Below, piece by piece: positions 1 to 6,069 of a stretch of 53,633 nucleotides of DNA. The notes beneath the pieces are model-generated. The model was not told the origin of the DNA. It made no database searches and saw only the letters and a list, made by a program, of their open reading frames with translations. Both the position numbers and the translations under genes were made by a program. Positions within the stretch are counted from its first letter, which is position 1, and the number at the start of each line of letters is the position of its first letter. Source of the stretch: an uncultured beta proteobacterium (GTDB lineage: Bacteria; Pseudomonadota; Gammaproteobacteria; Burkholderiales; Burkholderiaceae_C). The DNA lies in contig CAIWNX010000230.1 of NCBI GenBank assembly GCA_903914175.1, positions 1 through 53,633 on the forward strand, in the 5' to 3' direction.

Positions 1-46
1 CGGTCACGACAAACCGGAATGACCGGTCACGATCGACCGGAATACC
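1..46. repeat. Two tandem 23-bp repeats, IS21-end-like
   Basis: Two direct copies lie head to tail with a 23-bp period (1-23 and 24-46). Both follow the pattern CGGTCACGA, three variable bases, then ACCGGAAT. From memory, arrays of GGTCACG...CCGGAAT units are typical of the terminal multiple repeats of IS21-family elements in beta-proteobacteria. No istA or istB is visible, so this would be only a relic or the edge of an element that lies left of the window. The repeat is certain; the IS21 assignment is a recollection. Confidence 0.5.
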
Positions 47-347
47 CAAGTAGTGAGCAATATCTGCCCCTACCAAATATCCACCACGGAAATCAACACT
101 GTTCCAAACTTGCTAGCGTCAAGAACACCGACGACCCCCCAAATACCCCACTTCAAATATCAAAACCTGATGTCGTTCAACGTGTTTGATCATCTTCTGT
201 CGAAATCAGTCCAACACAGCACAGCCGAGATTACAGATCTGTTGGAACACTACTGATTAGCGACCCCCTTTTTACCCCTGTTACCAGATCGTTGTCATCT
301 CAGGTTAGCCACGGGACAGTGGGGCATTGTCATAACAGAGCACCATC
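47..347. other. Non-coding stretch ahead of the integrase
   Basis: About 300 bases without a gene I can support. A GTG-started open frame of 67 codons (53-256) has no ribosome site and no recognisable sequence. The stretch should hold the integrase promoter and possibly the left attachment site. I found no direct repeat shared with the right side of the element, so neither is placed. Confidence 0.4.
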
Positions 348-1559
348 ATGTCTCACATCGCCTTAACACCATCGAACGTGTCAACTCTTGTATGTCCACC
401 CACAAAACGCAGGATCGATGTTCATGACCAGAAAACAAAAGGGCTTGTCCTTGAAATCAGACCAACAGGTGGGAAGACCTATTACCTACGGTACGTTGAC
501 CAACGCGGCCGAACACGCCAAATCAAACTTGCTGACCAACAAGACGTCTCACTTGCACAAGCCAGAGCACTTGCTGATTCTCTGCGAAACAGAGTTGCCG
601 TTGGTGAAGACCCGAATGAACTGAAAGCGGTTGCGCGTTCAACACCAACACTGAACGAGTTCTTCCACAACAGCTATCTTCCATTTGTTAAGGGATACAA
701 GAGGTCATGGGACTGTGACGAGCGCATGTTCAGAAACCATATTGCTCCAAAACTCGGAACCAAATTCCTCGATGAGATTACCAAGGATGACATCATCACA
801 TTACACCGCCAACGTCGAGAATCTGGTGCTGCACCAGCGTCCGCAAACCGCTTGGTAGTGATTCTGCGATACATGTTGAATCTTGCTATCCGCTGGGAAA
901 CACCAGGATTGGTAAAGAATCCGACACTCAACGTCACTCAGTTTGAAGAACACAACAAACGGGAGCGGTTCTTGACCAATGAGGAGGCGCAGCGCTTGTA
1001 CCAAATCGTCAAGCTCAGCGATAACAAGATGCTGCAATACATCGTCGCGATGCTAATTCTGACTGGTGCACGTAAACGTGAGGTTTTGGATGCGAAGTGG
1101 GAAGACTTCGACCTTGTGCATCAATCGTGGAGAATTCCGATGACCAAATCCGGTAAACCGCGTCATGTTCCGATGTCAAACGGCGTATTGGTCCTGTTGA
1201 ACACGATTCCACATTACGACAACTGTCCGTTTGTATTTCCGAACCCAAAAACACGCAAACCGTTTGTGACTGTGTTTGTCGCATGGAACACTGCACGCAA
1301 ACAAGCCGGACTTGCCGAGGTTCGAATGCACGACCTGCGACACAGCTTCGCCAGTTTCCTCGTCAACAATGGACGATCACTGTATGAGGTTCAGAAAATA
1401 TTGGGGCACACCCAAATCAAGACAACTCAGCGATACGCCCACCTTGCGCAAGAAACACTGCTTGACGCCGCAAACACCATAACAGTTTCATTGGGGGATG
1501 CGTTTACACCAGTGATATCAGCGATTCCAAACGCAAAGATGTTGACATCAAATCTCTGA
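348..1559 (+). CDS. Tyrosine recombinase / site-specific integrase
   Basis: A 403-residue phage/island-type integrase that cuts and rejoins DNA at an attachment site. Residues about 1-90 form the arm-binding domain of the DUF4102-like kind (a lysine/arginine-rich start and the KGLVLEIRPTGGKTYYLRY pattern). About 105-200 is the core-binding SAM-like domain. The catalytic domain shows the full set: R242 in TGARKRE, a candidate lysine at K267, HDLRH at 328-332, LGH at 352-354 and the nucleophile Y363 in QRYAHL. Nothing appears truncated, so it should be active. The ATG has only a weak ribosome site. It is followed by the small gene at 1601 in the same direction and by a replication protein, which suggests an integrated replicon or satellite rather than a plain prophage. 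Confidence 0.93.
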   Translation: MSHIALTPSNVSTLVCPPTKRRIDVHDQKTKGLVLEIRPTGGKTYYLRYVDQRGRTRQIKLADQQDVSLAQARALADSLRNRVAVGEDPNELKAVARSTPTLNEFFHNSYLPFVKGYKRSWDCDERMFRNHIAPKLGTKFLDEITKDDIITLHRQRRESGAAPASANRLVVILRYMLNLAIRWETPGLVKNPTLNVTQFEEHNKRERFLTNEEAQRLYQIVKLSDNKMLQYIVAMLILTGARKREVLDAKWEDFDLVHQSWRIPMTKSGKPRHVPMSNGVLVLLNTIPHYDNCPFVFPNPKTRKPFVTVFVAWNTARKQAGLAEVRMHDLRHSFASFLVNNGRSLYEVQKILGHTQIKTTQRYAHLAQETLLDAANTITVSLGDAFTPVISAIPNAKMLTSNL

Positions 1560-1600
1560 CACGGGAAGGTCCCCGTTCCTACACACTACCGGAGTTCCTG

Positions 1601-1882
1601 ATGCCGACGAAACCGACGACTGAAACCGTGACACCACAACCGTTCAACGCAGCAGCTGTTGAACAAGCTGTCCTTGCGGGGATGACCGCAATATCTGATG
1701 GCAAAACCAAAGTCCAAGCAGTCAACGCGATGTTCCCGTTGATTGCCACTGAGCCGAAAAACATCATTTTGAGAGCGTTCATCGATGGTGCCGGTCTGAC
1801 TGAGAAGGGTGCGCTGACCTATCTGTACAACGTCCGCCGTGCCGTCAAGAGGGGGTTGTTGAAAATGTCGACCGACGAATAG
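1601..1882 (+). CDS. Small unknown protein, possible DNA-binding regulator
   Basis: A 93-residue protein I cannot name. The start is the ATG after a GGAG-like site. The first 20 residues are rich in Thr and Pro. The remainder is predicted helical and ends with basic residues (VRRAVKRGLLK). The stretch FIDGAGLTEKGALTYLYN resembles a short pattern (AGLT..GA.TYYYN) that I remember from small phage and plasmid proteins of unknown role. It lies 41 bases behind the integrase and directly before a strong terminator, so it closes that transcript. By position it could be an excisionase or repressor-like control protein; that is inference only. Confidence 0.65.
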   Translation: MPTKPTTETVTPQPFNAAAVEQAVLAGMTAISDGKTKVQAVNAMFPLIATEPKNIILRAFIDGAGLTEKGALTYLYNVRRAVKRGLLKMSTDE

Positions 1883-1901
1883 CGTGTATTCCACGTTTCA
1901 G

Positions 1902-1930
1902 ATGCCCGCCTGTGTGCGGGCATTCTTTTT
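1902..1930 (+). terminator. Rho-independent terminator after the integrase pair
   Basis: A perfect 8-bp stem (ATGCCCGC at 1902-1909 with GCGGGCAT at 1916-1923) has a 6-base loop and is followed by TTCTTTTT. It sits 20 bases after the 93-residue gene and separates the integrase transcript from the replication gene. Confidence 0.9.
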
Positions 1931-2082
1931 GTCTAAAAACAACGGATTCCCGCTGATTAGAAGTATTCTTGACAATAAATATCCGTGGCCGCACATCGGT
2001 GACGAGACTCTTGAGTCCAAATCCTGATCCACTCGTCCTGGTGTGCTGTCAACCCCTATGGACTCGGGATACAGGATCAGCG

Positions 2083-5000
2083 ATGAACAACAAGAAAATC
2101 AAACTGTCGGTGCGTCATGACATCGTCAATAAAGCCAATGAAGCCGAGAAGTTACTGCTCGGCAAGGGATGGAAAAACGTCGAAATCACCGTCGACGAAT
2201 TGATAGATCACATCAAGCAAGGGTTTGCGTACACCCATCAATTTACAGGAGGTCACCGAACCAAGGACAATTTTGTTCTTGCCGACATCTTGATAGCCGA
2301 CATCGACAACGACATCGACAAGGATCCCGACAATTACATGACGATTGAGCAAGCTCTTGCCAATCCACTGGTCAGGGACCATTCAACGTTCATCCACACC
2401 ACTGCACGACACACACCAGAACGCCACCGTTTCCGCATCATCTTTGTTCTCGACAGAACAATCTTCAATGCAAGCGCATACGAAGCGATGTACAGAACAT
2501 TGATGGGGATTATTCCGACCGACCCCGCAACGAAGTCGGTTGCGCAACCGTTTTTTGGGTTTAACCAGACAGAAGTGACCGTAACCGGTAAATCACTGTC
2601 TGATGACAAGATAAACGAGATGGTCAGCCATGAGATGAACCGAATTCACCTCCAATCAGACCCACTATCACCATCAACAATCAAACCAACTTCACTTGTC
2701 AAGACAAGAGCAGGAACACTTCAAGAACTCAGAACATTGGAAGCCAAAACTTCGATTCAATGCCCATTCGGAACACATCCCGACAAGAATTACAGTGCGT
2801 TCGTCAAGGTCAATCAACATAGCACTCGTGGTGTTCAGTGCAGGTCCTGTCAACAGGAGGCTTGGTCCGACAAATTACCAGCGCGTGGCGACTCATTTGA
2901 CACGTTCGATCAACTCGTTATCCAGCATGTCGGCATGGAAAACAGCCATTTCCAATACACCGGACTTGGACTATATGACCACGATTTTGATACGAGCATT
3001 GCGAAGTCGTATTTCCACATCACCAACGCGAAACACGTTTCTATCAGAGATATTGTCCCCGGAATCCACTTGATCAAAAGTGCCAAGGGGACCGGGAAAA
3101 CACACTTCCTCTCAACTGTCGTCGCACACCTCAAACGCCCAGACGTCCGGCGGAAACACAAATTGAAAGATGACCGAACGATTCTGATAGGGCATCGTCA
3201 ATCACTGATCAAGGAAAGTGCCGAGAAATTACAACTTGAGTGCTACCTCGATACAACTGGGCACGACACCAATATTGTGCTCACAGAATCAGGTGGGAAG
3301 GAAATCCGGTCATATTCACAGAAACCACAACACTACGCTATCTGTCTTGACAGTTTATATACCCGTATCGTCCCCAGTCTTGAAAAATATGGGATTGTGA
3401 TCATTGACGAATCTGAACAGGTGTTTTCTCATCTACTGTCAGAGCACATGAAACGGCCAACTGAGAACTTCACAATTTTGTCAAATCTGATAGCGCGTGC
3501 CAAGTTTGTTTATTGCCTTGATGCCGATCTTGATCAAATCACGTTGACCGGAATTATGGCGTGTCTCAGTCACGCCAAGAACCTTGAACGCCACCGGTCA
3601 GAACCGACAGATGAAATCAACATCAAGAACTTCTACTGTCACCTAAACCAGTATAAACAACCAGAGAGAAAGATTGAGTTATTTACCAGTAAAAACCAAC
3701 TGACAGATGATTTACTGTCGAGTGTGACAAATGGACTGAGATGTTTCGTGACCAGCAACAGTAAAAAATACATTGAAGGCCTGTATCAGTCGTTTACCGG
3801 GAATTTCCCCGACAAGAAATTCAAATTAATTACATCAGAGTCAGGGGGTGACCCAGAAGTCAGAGGATTTATTAAAAATATTAAATCTGAAATCCTCAAT
3901 TACGATGCCATTTTCTCATCGCCAACAATTGGAACTGGAATTGACATCACATTTCCTAATAATTCAAAATTAATTGATGGTGTTTATGGGTTCTTCGACA
4001 CGAATATAAACACGCACTTCGACATTGACCAACAAATTGCCCGTGTCCGTCATCCGAAATTCAGCCGTATCTGGATTAATCCCGCACGTCACCGTAAATC
4101 AACAGACAAGAGAGTTATTTGTCGAGAATTACTGATGGGTAGCGACCCGAAAGGTGTGCGATATTTCCTTGACCAAGAGGGATTTCATGCAACTCGTGGG
4201 GAACACCCGTACATGGACCTGGTTACTGAAGTAATTTCAACACAACGGAAGTCAATTAACCAGCTGCGAAACAACTTCATCAAGTACAAACAGAATTCTG
4301 GATGGAGTGTTCATGAAATTGAACAGAACGATGCCAAGAGTGCCCGTGGTTCGATCATCAACCGGGCGAGTCGTGTTGCCCGGAGAAACACCCGGATAGA
4401 CAAGCTGATGAACGCTGTTGTCTTGACCGCCGATGAACAAAATCAAATTCAAAAATCCAAGGAGAAAAACGAAGACGTGACCGTTGGCCAGAATGCGAGT
4501 GTCGAGCGATACTGGATTGAACAGTTTTATAACCAGAAAATTACTGAACAATTAATTGAATTCGATGATGATGAGAAGACACGTGACAAGATCCGACTAC
4601 TTGATCTAGTAACCGAGCCAACAATCAGGTTCACTAATTACGAGCAAATCCGCGTCAAGAACTTGCAGTATATTGAGTTGATGGACTACAAGGCCAGACC
4701 AGTTTTGAAGCCAGACCTCAAACGACTGGTATTCCTGAGAGAACTGTTCATCGCCGCCGGGATTTACGACAACACGACGTTTCAGTTCAAGTTGGATGCG
4801 ATGTATGACACCAACTCGTTATCCGATTTTATTGCCGTGATCAAGAAACACAAAGAACGGTACGCCCAACTGTTTGACAATGAGGTTCACGAACACATCG
4901 ATGAGAGACCAGTAAACCAATTACACACGATCTTAAAACTGGTTGGACTGTGCCACTCTATAACCAAGAAAAATCGAGGTGCCGGTTCAGGACCATCGAA

Positions 5001-5124
5001 ATACCAAATTGACAGTGACCGCCATGCCCTGATTATGGGGATTGTTGCCGGCCGACGGGTCAGAACAAAGGCCGCCGCTGACGCCGCGAGGGCCAAACTG
5101 GAACTACAAGATAGGTTGGAATAA
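2083..5124 (+). CDS. Primase-helicase replication protein (AEP + zinc ribbon + SF2)
   Basis: A 1013-residue protein with three parts. Residues about 30-190 look like an archaeo-eukaryotic primase: the acidic pair D73/D75 in ADIDND, the basic strand RHRFRIIF near 115-121, and PFFGF near 156-160. About 227-256 is a zinc ribbon (CPFG...H, then CRSC). From about 325 there is a superfamily-2 helicase core: Walker A SAKGTGKTH (333-341), motif II IIDESEQ (440-446), YCLDADLD, motif V SPTIGTGIDI (613-622) and motif VI QQIARVRH (650-657). The helicase recalls herpes-type origin-binding proteins and the CyRepA1 plasmid replication family. The expected role is priming and unwinding at the element's own origin, perhaps the repeats just downstream. 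I chose the ATG preceded by AGGAT; a TTG at 1969 would add 38 unlikely residues. Codon use is AT-richer than in the host genes. Confidence 0.82.
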   Translation: MNNKKIKLSVRHDIVNKANEAEKLLLGKGWKNVEITVDELIDHIKQGFAYTHQFTGGHRTKDNFVLADILIADIDNDIDKDPDNYMTIEQALANPLVRDHSTFIHTTARHTPERHRFRIIFVLDRTIFNASAYEAMYRTLMGIIPTDPATKSVAQPFFGFNQTEVTVTGKSLSDDKINEMVSHEMNRIHLQSDPLSPSTIKPTSLVKTRAGTLQELRTLEAKTSIQCPFGTHPDKNYSAFVKVNQHSTRGVQCRSCQQEAWSDKLPARGDSFDTFDQLVIQHVGMENSHFQYTGLGLYDHDFDTSIAKSYFHITNAKHVSIRDIVPGIHLIKSAKGTGKTHFLSTVVAHLKRPDVRRKHKLKDDRTILIGHRQSLIKESAEKLQLECYLDTTGHDTNIVLTESGGKEIRSYSQKPQHYAICLDSLYTRIVPSLEKYGIVIIDESEQVFSHLLSEHMKRPTENFTILSNLIARAKFVYCLDADLDQITLTGIMACLSHAKNLERHRSEPTDEINIKNFYCHLNQYKQPERKIELFTSKNQLTDDLLSSVTNGLRCFVTSNSKKYIEGLYQSFTGNFPDKKFKLITSESGGDPEVRGFIKNIKSEILNYDAIFSSPTIGTGIDITFPNNSKLIDGVYGFFDTNINTHFDIDQQIARVRHPKFSRIWINPARHRKSTDKRVICRELLMGSDPKGVRYFLDQEGFHATRGEHPYMDLVTEVISTQRKSINQLRNNFIKYKQNSGWSVHEIEQNDAKSARGSIINRASRVARRNTRIDKLMNAVVLTADEQNQIQKSKEKNEDVTVGQNASVERYWIEQFYNQKITEQLIEFDDDEKTRDKIRLLDLVTEPTIRFTNYEQIRVKNLQYIELMDYKARPVLKPDLKRLVFLRELFIAAGIYDNTTFQFKLDAMYDTNSLSDFIAVIKKHKERYAQLFDNEVHEHIDERPVNQLHTILKLVGLCHSITKKNRGAGSGPSKYQIDSDRHALIMGIVAGRRVRTKAAADAARAKLELQDRLE

Positions 5125-5139
5125 CTGTAGAGGTGGCCA

Positions 5140-5183
5140 GTCTTGTTGGGTACTGCGTACCCAACAAGACGGACTGCGTCCGT
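5140..5183. repeat. Twin hairpins with identical TGC loops
   Basis: A perfect 14-bp inverted repeat (GTCTTGTTGGGTAC, 5140-5153; its complement 5157-5170) closes on a TGC loop. It shares two bases with a second perfect stem, ACGGAC (5169-5174) with GTCCGT (5178-5183), which also has a TGC loop. They start 15 bases after the primase-helicase stop. No run of T follows, so this is not a standard terminator. It may be part of an origin or a protein-binding site. Confidence 0.75.
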
Positions 5184-5218
5184 GGGGTATTAGACGGTTA
5201 GTATTGAGGGGCCAATAC

Positions 5219-5298
5219 CGGGTTTCCACCAGATTCCATCTAATCCAGTATTCTGTCCAGATTCCGTCCAGAATTTCGGGTTTCCACCGGGTTCCATC
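5219..5298. repeat. Iteron-like direct repeats, 58-bp period
   Basis: Two 22-base copies of CGGGTTTCCACC-R-G-R-TTCCATC (5219-5240 and 5277-5298) match at 20 of 22 positions. Between them is a 6-bp inverted pair, ATTCTG (5250-5255) and CAGAAT (5269-5274), and further TTCC(A/G)TC-like pieces continue to about 5330. Spaced direct repeats behind a replication-protein gene are what an iteron origin looks like. The function is inferred. Confidence 0.6.
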
Positions 5299-5343
5299 GG
5301 GTCTAACTTTGGGTTCCCGCCAGGTCCCATTTTCAGGGGAAAC

Positions 5344-5425
5344 GAGGGGGGAGTAAAACTGTTCTATTCTCTATAAACAAACACACCCCCTATTACTCCC
5401 CCCTCCCTTCTCTCACACCTCCCCC
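5344..5425. repeat. 13-bp inverted repeat and C-rich tract
   Basis: GAGGGGGGAGTAA (5344-5356) is repeated inverted and without mismatch as TTACTCCCCCCTC (5393-5405), with 36 bases between. The right arm lies in a pyrimidine tract holding four C-runs (5386-5390, 5398-5403, 5405-5407, 5421-5425), so the minus strand has four G-runs that could form a long-loop quadruplex. The remainder of the gap to 5561 is AT-rich and shows no convincing -35/-10 pair, although TTGACA occurs at 5482. Confidence 0.6.
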
Positions 5426-5561
5426 TCGATTTTCACCCGCAAATTCCAGTCCGATTAAAACAACATTTAACCCGGCTTTATTTGACATTAATTCGGATTA
5501 TTCTGGTTGTTTTCAGTCGAATAAATATTGGCTCCAGATATACCACAGGAGGACCGTTTCG

Positions 5562-5744
5562 ATGACTAATAACGAAGTAAAAGCCGCAGTAGCCGCCCCG
5601 AACTCGACAATCCTGTCAGAGTCAATTTCCCTGTTTCAGCGCAACTTGCCGACTGAAGGAGCCGCGTGGTTACGGCTTGTTGAAACCAAGGCGAAACAGT
5701 TGAAGAAGGGCAAGGTGGTTCTGATTGCCGTGATCAGTGATTAA
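5562..5744 (+). CDS. Small unknown protein (60 aa)
   Basis: Sixty codons starting at an ATG with a near-perfect ribosome site (AGGAGGA, 5547-5553, 8 bases before the start), which is the main reason to believe it. The protein has an uncharged first half and a basic stretch (ETKAKQLKKGK) before a hydrophobic end (VVLIAVISD). I recognise no family. Its TAA overlaps the stop of the convergent DUF6447-like gene, so the two reading frames share three bases. Base composition resembles the integrase/primase segment on its left more than the surface-layer genes on its right, so I assign it to the mobile element. Confidence 0.6.
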   Translation: MTNNEVKAAVAAPNSTILSESISLFQRNLPTEGAAWLRLVETKAKQLKKGKVVLIAVISD

Positions 5745-5965
5745 CCAAGTTTCAGCGTGTCCCCAGCAAATGGCGGCGGTGGTGCGGCAAGCGCTTCGTT
5801 AAGCGCCTTGGAATACGCGATCCGGGCAGTTTGAAGCACGGCGGCTTGTGCTTGCAGGCGTTGCAGTTCTGCTTCTACATACTGCAGCATTTGAAGCTGG
5901 TTCTTGGCCTCAGCGGACAGTTTGTCGAGTTCGTATTCTTGGTTGTCGATCTTGATGATGGGCAT
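5741..5965 (-). CDS. DUF6447-like small protein
   Basis: A 74-residue protein with the look of DUF6447: a short beta start (MPIIKIDNQEYELDKLS) and then one long helix (AEAKNQLQMLQYVEAELQRL and on to about residue 60) with heptad character, ending in a Pro-rich tail. The function of the family is unknown to me. It lies downstream of the surface-protein gene on the same strand but behind that gene's terminator, so it probably has its own promoter or depends on read-through. Its stop codon overlaps that of the mobile-element gene on the other strand. Confidence 0.75.
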   Translation of the reverse strand: MPIIKIDNQEYELDKLSAEAKNQLQMLQYVEAELQRLQAQAAVLQTARIAYSKALNEALAAPPPPFAGDTLKLG

Positions 5966-5983
5966 GACTGTGTACCTAAATTG

Positions 5984-6014
5984 AAAAACCCCACTGCCTT
6001 GCGAGCAGCGGGGT
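5984..6014 (-). terminator. Terminator of the surface-protein gene
   Basis: Read on the minus strand, ACCCCGCTGC (6014-6005) pairs with GCAGTGGGGT (5997-5988), with one A-C mismatch and a 7-base loop, followed by TTTT. It lies about 55 bases after the surface-protein stop and before the DUF6447-like gene. Confidence 0.8.
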
Positions 6015-6032
6015 CTGAGAGGTTTTCACCTG

Positions 6033-6057
6033 CACCCCTTGCCGAAGCAGAGGGGTG
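6033..6057 (-). repeat. Second hairpin after the surface-protein stop
   Basis: CACCCC (6033-6038) pairs with GGGGTG (6052-6057) and the inner TGC/GCA pair closes on a CGAA loop. It has no T-run and stands 12 bases after the stop codon, ahead of the terminator. It may protect the 3' end of a very abundant mRNA. Confidence 0.55.
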
Positions 6058-6069
6058 AAACCAAAGTGA

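Noticed and set aside
53-256. 67-codon GTG-started frame left of the integrase
   Set aside because: No ribosome site and no recognisable sequence; too weak to call a gene.
247-1960. CTGATTAG seen near 252 and 1951 as a possible attachment-site repeat
   Set aside because: Only eight bases and both copies are on the same side of the element's core, so not a convincing att pair.
1969-2082. N-terminal extension of the primase-helicase from a TTG
   Set aside because: The added residues look random and no ribosome site precedes it; the ATG at 2083 is better placed.
5042-5356. 104-codon frame running from the primase gene into the repeats
   Set aside because: Its second half is the translated repeat array; no start signal.
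5482-5510. TTGACA as the -35 of a promoter for the 60-codon gene
   Set aside because: The base string 17 positions later (GGTTGT) is not a usable -10.
1974-5529. AATAAATAT present before both the primase-helicase (1974-1982) and the 60-codon gene (5520-5528)
   Set aside because: Nine AT-only bases in AT-rich DNA are easily found by chance; no flanking similarity supports a shared promoter.
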